Positions 26,282 to 38,584 of a stretch of DNA of 64,000 nucleotides are shown piece after piece; within the stretch, counting starts at the first letter, position 1; every line of letters starts with the position of its first letter. A program made the translations under genes and the position numbers. The notes beneath the pieces were generated by a model that was given only the letters and a program-made list of their open reading frames with translations, did no database searches and had not been told where the DNA came from. The stretch spans positions 2,500,501-2,564,500 of the forward strand of contig NZ_CP012109.1 in assembly GCF_000280925.3 (NCBI RefSeq), given 5' to 3'. The DNA is from Myxococcus hansupus. Its GTDB lineage: Bacteria > Myxococcota > Myxococcia > Myxococcales > Myxococcaceae.

Positions 26282-27315
26282 GCACCCAGGATGTCATCAC
26301 CGTATTGGTCATCGATGATTCGGCGCACAACCGGCGCACCCTCGCCACGATGCTGGAGTCGGAGCAGGACGTGCGAGTGGTGGACCGCGCGGCGGACGGT
26401 GAGGAGGGGCTGAAGAAGGTCGTCGAGCTGAAGCCCGACGTGGTGACGCTGGACCTGGAGATGCCGAAGCTGGGGGGCTACACGTTCCTCCGCTTGCTGA
26501 TGCGCACGGCGCCCACGCCCGTCATCGTCATCTCCAGCTATTCGCACCGCTCGGACGTCTTCAAGGCGCTGGACCTGGGGGCTTTCGACTTCATCGCGAA
26601 GCCGCAGCACGCCACGTTCGACGCGATGGAGGCGCTCCGGCGCGAGCTGTTGGAGAAGGTGCGGGCGGCGCGGCACATGCGGCCCGGCCACCGGCACGCG
26701 GCGCCGGGCGCCCGGGCGATGGCGGTCGCGGGTGAGCCGCCGTTGGTGATCGCCGTGGGGGCGTCCACGGGAGGGCCCCCGGCGGTGCAGCGCGTGCTGG
26801 AGGGCCTGGCGGCGGAGCCCACCCCGTGCGTGTTGGTGTGTCAGCACATGCCGCCATTGTTCACCCGGGCCTTCGCGGACCGGTTGGACCGCATCGGGCC
26901 CTTCTCGGTGTCGGAGGCCCGCGACGGGGACCTGGTGCAGCCCGGGCACGTGTACATCGCCCCAGGAGGCCGGCACCTCGTGGTGTCGGAGCGGGGCTCG
27001 AAGCTGGAGCTGCACACGCCGCCGCCCACGCCCGCGGACAAGTACGCGCCCAGCGTGGACCGGCTCTTCTCCAGCGTGGCGGAGGTGTTGGGGCCCAAGT
27101 CCCTGGGCGTGGTGCTGACGGGGATGGGGGCGGATGGCGCGGAGGGCACGCGTCACATCCACCGCGCGGGAGGCGAGGTCTGGGCGCAGTCCGAGGAGAC
27201 CTCGGTGGTGTTCGGCATGCCCGGTGAGGCCATCGCGACCGGGGCGGTGAAGCGGGTGATTCCACTGGGAGACATCGGGGCGGCGCTCGCGGCCCAGGCG
27301 CGGCGGCGGCGCTGA
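26278..27315 (+). CDS. cheB: CheB methylesterase
   Basis: Receptor demethylase/deamidase controlled by phosphorylation. 345 residues: receiver domain with D13/D14 and phospho-acceptor D59 in TLDLEMPKLGG, then the esterase domain with triad S163 (GASTGG), H190 (CQHMPP) and D286 (GMGADGAEG). GTG start overlaps the corrected cheR stop. Together with CheR it implies an adapting system, though no receptor is encoded here. Confidence 0.95.
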   Translation: MSTQDVITVLVIDDSAHNRRTLATMLESEQDVRVVDRAADGEEGLKKVVELKPDVVTLDLEMPKLGGYTFLRLLMRTAPTPVIVISSYSHRSDVFKALDLGAFDFIAKPQHATFDAMEALRRELLEKVRAARHMRPGHRHAAPGARAMAVAGEPPLVIAVGASTGGPPAVQRVLEGLAAEPTPCVLVCQHMPPLFTRAFADRLDRIGPFSVSEARDGDLVQPGHVYIAPGGRHLVVSERGSKLELHTPPPTPADKYAPSVDRLFSSVAEVLGPKSLGVVLTGMGADGAEGTRHIHRAGGEVWAQSEETSVVFGMPGEAIATGAVKRVIPLGDIGAALAAQARRRR

Positions 27316-27355
27316 ATCTCCTGCTTCGGCCCACGGGTGCTAACGTCCGCGCCCC

Positions 27356-27736
27356 ATGACGCAGCAGATTCGAGCCCTGGTGGTGGATGACTCGCAGGCG
27401 ATGCGGCGAAGCATCATGTACGCGCTGCAACGGCTCTCCGGTGTGGTGTGCACCGAGGCCCAGGACGGCGCGGAGGGCTTGAAGAAGCTGACGCAGGCTC
27501 GGTTCGACCTGGTGCTCACCGACATCAACATGCCGTTGATGGACGGACTCAAGCTCATCAGCCACATCCGGCAGGCGTCCGAGCACCGCGACGTCCCCAT
27601 CATCGTCGTCACCACGGAGGGCGCGGCGGCGGACCGGGAGCGCGCGATGAAGCTGGGCGCGAGCGCGTACCTGGTGAAACCCGTGCAGGCGAAGGTCGTG
27701 CTGGATACCGTTCGGGACCTGCTGAAGCTGGATTGA
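27356..27736 (+). CDS. cheY: CheY-like response regulator, distal copy
   Basis: 126-residue receiver with D11/D12, phospho-acceptor D56 in LTDINMPLMDGL, the TTEGAA switch loop and YLVKPV. It resembles the proximal CheY but is clearly diverged. Being last in the cluster, after cheB, it may be the output regulator with the proximal copy acting as sink, or the reverse; sequence alone cannot tell. Confidence 0.9.
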   Translation: MTQQIRALVVDDSQAMRRSIMYALQRLSGVVCTEAQDGAEGLKKLTQARFDLVLTDINMPLMDGLKLISHIRQASEHRDVPIIVVTTEGAAADRERAMKLGASAYLVKPVQAKVVLDTVRDLLKLD

Positions 27737-27752
27737 AGGCGAGCGCGTACGA

Positions 27753-28502
27753 ATGGATTCCGTCCTGCGGGTGGAGGGCCTGGAGAAGACCTACGGTGAG
27801 GTGAAGGCCGTGCAGGGGCTCTCCTTCGAGGTGGCGCCAGGGGAGATCCTCGGCCTGGTGGGGCCCAACGGGGCGGGGAAGACGTCCACGCTTCGCTGCC
27901 TGGCGGGAATCCTTCCGCCGTCCTCGGGCCAGGTCTTCGTCGCGGGGCATGACCTGACGCAGGCGCCCGTGGATGCGAAGCGCGCGCTGGCCTTCCTGCC
28001 CGACGAGCCCCGCTTCTTCGAGTACCTCACCGTCTGGGAGCACCTGAACTTCACCGCGCGCCTCTACGGTGTGGAGGACTGGGAGGCGCGAGGCCGCGCG
28101 CTGTTGGAGGAGATGGAGCTGTCCGGCAAGGAGAAGTCGCTGCCGGGTGAGCTGTCACGCGGCATGAAGCAGAAGCTCTCCATCGCGTGTGGCTTCTTGC
28201 ATTCACCCAAGCTCATCCTGCTGGACGAGCCGCTCACGGGCCTGGACCCCATTGGCATCCGGCGGATGAAGGCGTCGTTGCGGCGCAGGGCGGAGGAGGG
28301 CGCGGCCCTGGTGTTGTCCTCACACCTGCTGCCATTGGTCGAGGAGCTGTGCCACCGGCTGCTCGTCATCGCGGGGGGCAAGGCGGTGGCGCTCGGAAGT
28401 CTGGATGACATCCGCGCGCGCCTGAGCGGCGTGGAGGGGGAGCACGCGTCGCTGGAGGAACTCTTCGTGCGCATCACCAGCGCGGGAACGCAGACGCCGT
28501 GA
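27753..28502 (+). CDS. ABC transporter ATP-binding protein
   Basis: 249-residue ABC-2-type ATPase. Walker A GPNGAGKTS near residue 40, signature LSRGMKQKL (LSxGxxQ), Walker B LILLDEPLTGLD and the switch His in SSHLL are all present. It overlaps the permease gene by GTGA, and the pair forms an exporter. It begins 16 nt after the distal cheY, close enough to share its transcript, though functional linkage is not shown. Substrate unknown. Confidence 0.9.
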   Translation: MDSVLRVEGLEKTYGEVKAVQGLSFEVAPGEILGLVGPNGAGKTSTLRCLAGILPPSSGQVFVAGHDLTQAPVDAKRALAFLPDEPRFFEYLTVWEHLNFTARLYGVEDWEARGRALLEEMELSGKEKSLPGELSRGMKQKLSIACGFLHSPKLILLDEPLTGLDPIGIRRMKASLRRRAEEGAALVLSSHLLPLVEELCHRLLVIAGGKAVALGSLDDIRARLSGVEGEHASLEELFVRITSAGTQTP

Positions 28503-30229
28503 GCTTTTCCCGCGCGGTGGCGTTCCTCTGGGTGGCGTCCTGGCGTAATCGCATCCGGAGGCAGTTGGCGCGGCTGCGCAAGCCACGCTACCTGCTGGGC
28601 GCCCTGGTGGGCGCGGCGTATCTCTACTCGGTCTTCTTTCGGAGGATGGACTTCCGGGGGCCCGTGGGCGGCGTGTCGGAGGGCGTCCAGTTGTTCGCCG
28701 AGCTGTCCCTGGTCGGCTCCGCGCTGGGGACGCTCTTCGCCGCCTGGGTGTTGGGCAGGGACCGGCCGTCGTTGACCTTCTCCGAGACAGAGGTCGTCCA
28801 GCTCTTCCCCGCGCCCGTCTCACGGCGGGCCCTGCTGCAATACAAGCTCGTGCGTGGGCTTCTGGGCACGACGGTGGGCGCGCTCTTCGCCACGTTGTTC
28901 CTGGGAAGGACCATCAGTCCGCACCCCGTGCTCTTCTTCGTGGGGGCGTGTCTGGCATTGGGCACGCTGTATCTGCATTCGACGGCGGCGGCCTTCGTCC
29001 GCACGCGGCTGGCGGCGCGAGGCACCTGGGGACTGGTGATTCGCTGGGGCGGGGTGGCGGTCGTCCTGGGGCTCGTGGCGTTGGCGGCGCTCAGCTCGTT
29101 GCAAGCGCATCCGGTGCCGGAGGACCTGTCTTCGGGACGTGCGCTGCGCGCGTGGCTTCAGTCGTTGATGGCCTCTCCGGGCGTGGGGGCGGTGTTGTGG
29201 CCCGGACGGTTGTTGGTGGCGCCCGCGCTGGCGCAGAGCGTGCGGGACTTCCTCGCCGCGTTGCCTCCCGTGCTGGCGTTGATGGTGGCGCATTACGTCT
29301 GGGTGTTGCTCGCCGAGGTTCCCTTCGAGGAGACGGCGGTGGTGCGCGCGGAGTCCCGCTCACGCGAGCGCATGCTGCGCGCGTCGGGGCGGATGGCCCG
29401 CGTCGGGTCGATGACGCTGAGCCGGCCCCCATTTCGGCTGCTGGCACGTGGCAGGCCCGAGGTGGCCATCCTCTGGAAGAACCTCATCGCCCGGAAGCGG
29501 ATGGGCGGCGGGCTCGCGGTGTTCCTCGTCTTCATCGTCATGGGCGGTGGCATCGCGGCGCTGATGGGGGACGCGCGCCTGTTCACGGACACGCGGCGGG
29601 TGCTCGGGCCGGTGGCGTTGGCGCTCGCGGTGACGTTGACGGTGGTGGGGCCGAGCGCGTTTCGCATGGACCTGCGGATGGACCTGCCCAAGCTGGACCT
29701 GTTGCGCGCGTTGCCGCTGACGGGCCGGCAGGTGGTGCGTGCCCAGCTCGCGGCCTCCGCGCTGGCCGTGGCCTCGTTCCAGCTCGCGCTGCTGGCGGTG
29801 GCGCTCGTGTTGGGCCCAGGGGTGGAGGCCCCCCGGCTGGGCGGCTGGTGGTGGCCCGGGGGGCTGGCGCTGGCGTTTCTGCTCCCAGCCATCTCCCCGG
29901 CGGGGCTCTTCGTTCAGAACGCGGCGGTGGTGCTCTTCCCCGCATGGGTGCCGGCGGACATGGGAGAGCGGGCGCGCGGGCTCGAGGCGATGGGGCAGCG
30001 GCTGCTCGCGCTCGTGGGCACGCTGGTGGTGACGCTGGTGGGCCTGATTCCCGCGAGCCTGGTGGCGCTCGTGGTGGGCGTGCCGTTGTCGCCGTTCCTG
30101 GGCCCATGGTCCTTGCCCGTGGCGGGGCTCGCGGCGGCGGGCGTGCTGGTGGGGGAGGTGGCCCTGGGCGTCATCGGACTGGGACATGCCTTCGAGCGCC
30201 TGGACCTCTCGGAGGACCGTCCGGAGTAG
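28499..30229 (+). CDS. ABC exporter permease-like membrane protein
   Basis: 576 residues with about ten to twelve hydrophobic helices in two groups separated by a polar region (~275-340). No substrate-binding domain. The GTG start overlaps the ATPase gene. The layout fits the 'putative ABC exporter' membrane subunits found with single ATPases in myxobacteria and related groups. What it exports is not deducible. Confidence 0.82.
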   Translation: MSFSRAVAFLWVASWRNRIRRQLARLRKPRYLLGALVGAAYLYSVFFRRMDFRGPVGGVSEGVQLFAELSLVGSALGTLFAAWVLGRDRPSLTFSETEVVQLFPAPVSRRALLQYKLVRGLLGTTVGALFATLFLGRTISPHPVLFFVGACLALGTLYLHSTAAAFVRTRLAARGTWGLVIRWGGVAVVLGLVALAALSSLQAHPVPEDLSSGRALRAWLQSLMASPGVGAVLWPGRLLVAPALAQSVRDFLAALPPVLALMVAHYVWVLLAEVPFEETAVVRAESRSRERMLRASGRMARVGSMTLSRPPFRLLARGRPEVAILWKNLIARKRMGGGLAVFLVFIVMGGGIAALMGDARLFTDTRRVLGPVALALAVTLTVVGPSAFRMDLRMDLPKLDLLRALPLTGRQVVRAQLAASALAVASFQLALLAVALVLGPGVEAPRLGGWWWPGGLALAFLLPAISPAGLFVQNAAVVLFPAWVPADMGERARGLEAMGQRLLALVGTLVVTLVGLIPASLVALVVGVPLSPFLGPWSLPVAGLAAAGVLVGEVALGVIGLGHAFERLDLSEDRPE

Positions 30230-30335
30230 TCCGTCGCGTGGGCGCCCTCGCGTTCGCTCGTGGACGCGTGGGTGCTTTGCGGTGGCCGGGCCGAACGGCG
30301 CGGACTATCCGGACCGCTTCTGGGAGGAGACGCGC

Positions 30336-31226
30336 ATGAAGATTGGATTCGTGGGCCTGGGGAACATGGGCCTGCCCATGGCGGCGAACCTGCTGGCCGC
30401 GGGCCACACGTTGACGGTGTGGAACCGCACGGAGGCGAAGGCCGCGCCGCTGAAGGCGAAGGGCGCGAAGGTCGCCGCCACGCCCGCTGAGGCGGCCCGA
30501 GGTGCGGAAGCCGTGTTCAGCATGTTGGCGGACGACGCCGCGGTGGGCTCGGCCGTGTTCGGGAAGGAGGGCATCCAGGCGGGAATGTCGCCCGGCGCCC
30601 TGCACGTCTCGTCGAGCACCATCTCGGTGGCCCTGTCGGAGAAGCTGGCGGAGGCGCACGCGAGCGCGGGGCAACGGTACGTCGCCGCGCCCGTCTTCGG
30701 CCGGCCCGCCGCGGCCGAGTCGAAGCAGCTCTGGGTGGTGGCCGCCGGCCCGAAGCAGGACGTGGAGCGCTGCCGCCCGCTGCTGGAGGCCCTGGGGCGA
30801 GGGCTGACGGTGTTGGGCGAGAACGCCCCCGCGGCGAACGTGGTGAAGCTGTCGGGCAACTTCCTCATCGCGTCGATGATGGAAGCGCTCGCCGAGTCCT
30901 TCGCCCTGACGCGCAAGTCGGGCATCGAGCCGAAGGCGTTCCTGGACGTCTTCCAGTCCGTCTTCGCCCGCTCCCCCATCTTCGAGACCTACGCGCAGCT
31001 CATCGCGGAGGAGAAGTACTCACCGGCGGGCTTCAAGTTGAAGCTGGGGCTCAAGGACATGGAGCTCGTCCTGGGCGCGGCCCGAGGCGCCGAGGTGCCC
31101 ATGCCGCTGGCCAGCCTGGTGAAGGACCAGTTCCTGGGAGGCGTCGCGCAGGGCCATGGGGACCTGGACTGGTCCGCGTTGGGCGCGCTCGTCGCCGAGC
31201 GGGCCGGACTCAAGCGAGGCACCTGA
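30336..31226 (+). CDS. NAD(P)-dependent beta-hydroxyacid dehydrogenase (HIBADH-like)
   Basis: 296 residues. Rossmann domain with GFVGLGNMGLPMA and NRT near residue 31; the family's substrate-binding stretch is HVSSSTIS (residues ~90-97) in place of the more usual D.ST.; catalytic Lys in NVVKLSGNF. It resembles the GLYR1/succinic-semialdehyde-reductase branch of 3-hydroxyisobutyrate dehydrogenases. ATG 30336 follows GGGAGGAG. Single gene, convergent with the SusCD pair across a strong hairpin. Confidence 0.88.
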   Translation: MKIGFVGLGNMGLPMAANLLAAGHTLTVWNRTEAKAAPLKAKGAKVAATPAEAARGAEAVFSMLADDAAVGSAVFGKEGIQAGMSPGALHVSSSTISVALSEKLAEAHASAGQRYVAAPVFGRPAAAESKQLWVVAAGPKQDVERCRPLLEALGRGLTVLGENAPAANVVKLSGNFLIASMMEALAESFALTRKSGIEPKAFLDVFQSVFARSPIFETYAQLIAEEKYSPAGFKLKLGLKDMELVLGAARGAEVPMPLASLVKDQFLGGVAQGHGDLDWSALGALVAERAGLKRGT

Positions 31227-31246
31227 GTCCAGGCCGGGGTGCGGAT

Positions 31247-31279
31247 TCCAGGTGCACGCAGGGACGCCGTGCACCTGGA
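31247..31279. terminator. bidirectional hairpin between dehydrogenase and SusD genes
   Basis: Perfect 12-bp stem TCCAGGTGCACG/CGTGCACCTGGA with a 9-nt loop, centred in the 76-bp gap between convergent stop codons. No T-tract on either side. Confidence 0.65.
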
Positions 31280-31302
31280 GCTTCAGCAGGCGCGGTGACG
31301 TG

Positions 31303-32646
31303 CTACTCCCGGGCGTTCAGCTCCGCGAGCGGGATGGGGAAGCGCTCGTGGGGCGCGATGTCCGGGTCCAGCTCGCGGGGCAGCGTGTCGAGTCGCCCGT
31401 AGCGCCGCAGGTCGATCCACCGGTGGCCGCCCTCGAACAGGAGCGAGTACCGCTTCTGCTTGAGCAGCTCGTCCAACGCGTTCGACTCATCGATGTCCAG
31501 ACGCGGAAGCAACCGGCCGGAGATGGTGCGGATGGTGTTGATGTCGTCCGCGGCGGGGCCGAAGTTCCGCAGCCCGATGTTGGCCTCCGCGCGCAGGAGG
31601 ATGAGCTCCTCGTTGCGGATGATGGGGAGGGGCGTGTTGTTCGAGGTGTAGATTCGGAACCGCCAGTCTGTCGTCAGCCTGCCTCCTCCTGCGGCAACGG
31701 TGCTCTCCAGCCGTTGGAGCTTTCGGACGACGCGATCATCCACGGTGCCGTCTGCTTGGAGGTCGGCTTCGTTGAAGGTCGACGGGTGCGCGTAGACGTT
31801 GCGGTTGAAGAGGCCGTTGGCGGTGTCTCCGGAGTTCGTTCCGAAGGCGTGATAGACGCCCACGTCCAGCGACCCCGTCGCGTTGATGAAGGACTCACTC
31901 AGGGCGGTGAGCGCCTCGGGATAGAGGCCCCGGTACACAGCGACTCGCGCGGCGAGGCCGCGGTTGAACCGCCGGAACGTCTCGGGAGTGTTGAATCCCG
32001 TGAAGCCCGGGCTGAGCTGGAAGGCGAACGTGTTGCCCGCGTTGTTCAAGTGGGTGGCGCTCTCGTCGAGCAGCGAGGCGATGCGTGCGAACACGGCCTC
32101 CTTGCTCTCGAAGGGGGCCAGTTGCCCGATGGGGAGGTTGACGTCGATGGGCGCCCCATGGGTGTCGCGCGTGTTGATGACGATGAGGAAGTCCAGGGCC
32201 TGCAGCGTCTTCGCGAAGCCGCGGATGCCTTCCTTTTCCGCATCGGAGGTGCTGGGGACCTTCTCCAAGGCATCCAGCACCGTGAAGGCATTGCGGATGT
32301 TCAGATAGGGCGTGGTCCAGTGATTCCCGCCGAACGCCGGGCCACCCGGGTCCAGGGTGGGGCCCAGCAGTTCGTTGACGGCGCGCGGGTCCGCGGGGTC
32401 GAAGACGTACGCCTCACGGCCGATGATGCCCAACTGGGCCACGTAGCCGTTGGGTGCCGAGATGCCGGCGCGATGACCCACGAGCAGACCCGTGGCCGCG
32501 GTCAGCACGGCCTGTTTCGAGGGACGTTCGCGGAAATCATCGAAGCTGGGGTTGTTCAGGTCGGGGACGTCCATGCTCCCGCAGCCGCTCAGGCCCAGGA
32601 CGGTGCACAGCCCCACGAACGCCTTCTTGGTCAGATGGATGGTCAT
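31303..32646 (-). CDS. SusD/RagB-family outer-membrane lipoprotein
   Basis: 447 residues with a lipoprotein signal peptide ending LSGC (Cys at 22) and the SusD-type start DVPDLNNPSFDDF. Helical SusD-like body including TPYLNIRNAFTVLDALE, and the C-terminal RYSLLFEGGHRWIDLRRYGRL, the most conserved SusD/RagB segment. SusD proteins form the lid of a SusC transporter and capture glycans or peptides. Encoded 3 nt downstream of the SusC gene, so expressed with it. No glycoside hydrolase is nearby to suggest a substrate. Confidence 0.9.
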   Translation of the reverse strand: MTIHLTKKAFVGLCTVLGLSGCGSMDVPDLNNPSFDDFRERPSKQAVLTAATGLLVGHRAGISAPNGYVAQLGIIGREAYVFDPADPRAVNELLGPTLDPGGPAFGGNHWTTPYLNIRNAFTVLDALEKVPSTSDAEKEGIRGFAKTLQALDFLIVINTRDTHGAPIDVNLPIGQLAPFESKEAVFARIASLLDESATHLNNAGNTFAFQLSPGFTGFNTPETFRRFNRGLAARVAVYRGLYPEALTALSESFINATGSLDVGVYHAFGTNSGDTANGLFNRNVYAHPSTFNEADLQADGTVDDRVVRKLQRLESTVAAGGGRLTTDWRFRIYTSNNTPLPIIRNEELILLRAEANIGLRNFGPAADDINTIRTISGRLLPRLDIDESNALDELLKQKRYSLLFEGGHRWIDLRRYGRLDTLPRELDPDIAPHERFPIPLAELNARE

Positions 32647-32649
32647 GGC

Positions 32650-35712
<3,063 letters not shown>

Positions 35713-36069
35713 TCGGACCTCGCTCGCTGCGGATTGACGGCTCCCCCCCAAGGCAGGTTGCCGGTGGTTGGAATCGTCACTGGGTCAACGATTGCCAGTC
35801 AACGGCATATCCTCACTTTTATTGCTATTCTTTGAATCCAGGTTGGCGCGAATGTTTGGCCGGAATTGGAGAACACCTGGCTTGAGAGGGAATGGCCGAG
35901 CGCGTCGGGCATATCGCCTGGGGATGAACGGGCATTGCTTGGAGGCCCGACCAGCGCGGTTGGGGGGGCTGGTCAGCCGCCCATGGGAGGCCTCGTCCGT
36001 TCGGAGCGGATCTATCCCGGCGAGACATGTTGCCCGGGGCACGTCCCTCCTCTAAGAGACTCGATAGAT
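35713..36069. other. 357-bp intergenic region between divergent susC-like and leuS
   Basis: No protein gene seen. Around 35799-35839 there is an unusually A/T-rich patch for this genome (ending TTGCTATTCTTTGAATCC), a likely location for promoters. Nearer leuS, GACCAGC (35949-35955) pairs with GCTGGTC (35968-35974). I cannot name a promoter or riboswitch with confidence. Confidence 0.5.
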
Positions 36070-38571
36070 ATGGCGATGAACGAGCGTTACGAGCCGCAGG
36101 CGATTGAAGGCAAGTGGCAGACCCGTTGGGACGAGGCGGGCATCTTCCGGGCAGGCAGCCGCCCCGGAGCACCCAAGAAGTACGTGCTCGAGATGCTGCC
36201 GTACCCCAGCGGGAAGATGCACATGGGCCATGTGCGCAACTATCTGCTTGGGGATGTGTACGCTCGCTTCTTCCGGATGAAGGGGTTCGATGTCCTGCAT
36301 CCCATGGGCTGGGATGCCTTCGGCCTGCCGGCCGAGAACGCGGCCATCAAGGACGGCGTGCATCCGGCGGTGCGCACGGCGGAGAACATCGCCTCCTTCA
36401 AGAAGGAGATTCAGAGCCTGGGGTACAGCTACGACTGGGACCGCGAGGTCAACACCAGCTCCCCCGAGTACTACCGCTGGAACCAGTGGTTCTTCATCCA
36501 GATGCTGGAGCGAGGGCTCGTCTATCGCCGCTTCAGCAAGGTGAACTGGTGTACCGGTTGTCACACCGTCATCGCCAACGAGCAGGTGAAGGACGGCGTC
36601 TGCGAGCGGTGCGATTCGCCCGTGGTGGACAAGGAGATGCCCGAGTGGGCGTTCCGCATCACCCGCTTCTCGCAGGACCTGCTGGACTCGCTGGACACGC
36701 TGAAGGAGTGGCCCGACCGCATCACCTCCATGCAGCGGAACTGGATTGGCCGCTCGGATGGTGCGGAGGCGGACTTCCGCGTGCAGGGCCACGACGCCTC
36801 GCTGCGCGTGTTCACCACCCGCATCGACACCATCTATGGCTGCACCTACGTGGTGCTGGCGCCGGACCACAAGCTGGTGGCCCAGGTAACGACGCCGGAG
36901 CGTCGCGCCGAGGTGGAGGCCTTCGCGAAGCGCATGGCCGCCCAGTCCAAGACGGAGCGCCTGGGCGAGGGCACGGAGAAGGAGGGCGTCTTCACGGGCG
37001 CCTACGCGGAGAACCCCTTCACCGGGCAGGCGGTCCCCATCTGGATCGCCAACTTCGTGCTCAGCGACTACGGCACCGGCGCGGTGATGAGCGTGCCCGC
37101 GCATGACGAGCGCGACTTCGCCTTCGCTCGCAAGTACAGCCTGCCCGTGAAGGTCGTCATCCAGCCGGCGTCCGGGGACGCGCTCCCCGCGGGCGACGCG
37201 CTCGAGGCGGCGTATACGGAGTACGGCGTGCTGGCGGACTCGGGCTCCTACTCGGGCCAGACGTCCGAGCAGGCGCGCCAGGCGATGGCGTCGGCCCTGG
37301 AGAAGGACGGCAAGGGCCAGGCGACGGTGACGTACCGCCAGAAGGACTGGGGCTTCAGCCGTCAGCGCTACTGGGGCACGCCCATCCCCATCGTCTACTG
37401 CGAGCAGTGCGACCCGGACCGTCACGGCATCCCGGTGCCGGTGGACCAGCTCCCGGTGCGTTTGCCGGAGATCGACACCCAGGCGGTGCTCACCGGCAAG
37501 GGGGAGCCGCCGCTGGCCAAGGTGGCCTCGTGGGTGAACACCTCGTGTCCGAAGTGCGGCGGCCCTGCCCGGCGCGAGGCGGAGACGATGGACACCTTCG
37601 TCGACTCCTGTTGGTACTTCGCGCGCTACCTGTCGCCGCGCTACGACGCCGCGCCGTTCGACCCGAAGGAGGCCCAGCGCTTCCTGCCCGTGGACATCTA
37701 CGTGGGCGGTCCCGAGCACGCGGTGATGCACCTGCTGTACTTCCGCTTCTGGACCCGGGTGATGAAGGAGCTGGGGCTGAGCCCGGTGGCGGAGCCCGTC
37801 ACGCGCCTGATTACGCAGGGCATCGTCAACGGCCCGGATGGCCGGAAGATGTCCAAGCGCTGGGGCAACGTGGTGGCGCCTGCCTCCATCGTGGAGCGGT
37901 ACGGTGCCGACACGGCGCGGGCCTACGTGCTGTTCGCCGGCCCGCCGGAGCGGGACTTCGACTGGTCCGACAAGCAGGTGGAGGGCGTGTTCCGCTTCCT
38001 CAAGCGCGTCTGGACGCTGGCCGCCACGCACCACGAGGCCTCGGCCGGGGCGGCCCACGATGGCGCCTACGAGGGCAAGGCGCTGGAGATTCGCCGCGCC
38101 GCGCACAAGACGCTGAAGCGGGTGGGGGAGGCCATCGAGCGCCTGTCCTTCAACACGGCCATCGCCGCCATCATGGAGGGGCTGAACGCGCTGACGGACC
38201 TGGGGACGCCGGAGTCGGCCGCGGAGAAGGCCGCCATGGGCGAGGCCATGCGGACGCTGGCGGTGGTGCTGACGCCTTTCACGCCGCACATCGCCGACGA
38301 AATCGCGGAGGCCTACGGCAGCAAGGACTTCACCGTCGCCCAGGAGTGGCCAGCGTTCGACCCGGCGCTGGTGGTGGACGACGTCATCCCCTACGCCGTG
38401 CAGGTGAACGGCAAGCTGCGCGCGGAGATTCGCGTCGCGGCGGACGCGGCGGAGGCGGACGTGCGCGCCGCCGCCGAGGCGGATGAGAAGGTCCAGTCAG
38501 CCCTGGCGGGCAAGACGCTGCGCAAGTTCGTCTTCGTCCCCAAGCGGCTCGTGAACTTCGTCGTCTCTTGA
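36070..38571 (+). CDS. leuS: leucyl-tRNA synthetase
   Basis: Charges tRNA-Leu. 833 residues of the bacterial type: MLPYPSGKMHMGHVRNY (HIGH motif, ~45), an inserted editing domain (~220-420) and KMSKR near residue 595 in GRKMSKRWGN, followed by the anticodon-binding helices. The start is ATG 36070 (MAMNERYEPQ) or ATG 36076. As in E. coli, an lptE-like gene lies just downstream. Confidence 0.97.
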   Translation: MAMNERYEPQAIEGKWQTRWDEAGIFRAGSRPGAPKKYVLEMLPYPSGKMHMGHVRNYLLGDVYARFFRMKGFDVLHPMGWDAFGLPAENAAIKDGVHPAVRTAENIASFKKEIQSLGYSYDWDREVNTSSPEYYRWNQWFFIQMLERGLVYRRFSKVNWCTGCHTVIANEQVKDGVCERCDSPVVDKEMPEWAFRITRFSQDLLDSLDTLKEWPDRITSMQRNWIGRSDGAEADFRVQGHDASLRVFTTRIDTIYGCTYVVLAPDHKLVAQVTTPERRAEVEAFAKRMAAQSKTERLGEGTEKEGVFTGAYAENPFTGQAVPIWIANFVLSDYGTGAVMSVPAHDERDFAFARKYSLPVKVVIQPASGDALPAGDALEAAYTEYGVLADSGSYSGQTSEQARQAMASALEKDGKGQATVTYRQKDWGFSRQRYWGTPIPIVYCEQCDPDRHGIPVPVDQLPVRLPEIDTQAVLTGKGEPPLAKVASWVNTSCPKCGGPARREAETMDTFVDSCWYFARYLSPRYDAAPFDPKEAQRFLPVDIYVGGPEHAVMHLLYFRFWTRVMKELGLSPVAEPVTRLITQGIVNGPDGRKMSKRWGNVVAPASIVERYGADTARAYVLFAGPPERDFDWSDKQVEGVFRFLKRVWTLAATHHEASAGAAHDGAYEGKALEIRRAAHKTLKRVGEAIERLSFNTAIAAIMEGLNALTDLGTPESAAEKAAMGEAMRTLAVVLTPFTPHIADEIAEAYGSKDFTVAQEWPAFDPALVVDDVIPYAVQVNGKLRAEIRVAADAAEADVRAAAEADEKVQSALAGKTLRKFVFVPKRLVNFVVS

Positions 38572-38584
38572 GCGAGGTCCCCAG

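Noticed and set aside
35713-36069. A T-box or other leader riboswitch ahead of leuS
   Set aside because: No T-box sequence or tRNA-specifier structure is visible, and T-boxes are rare outside Firmicutes.
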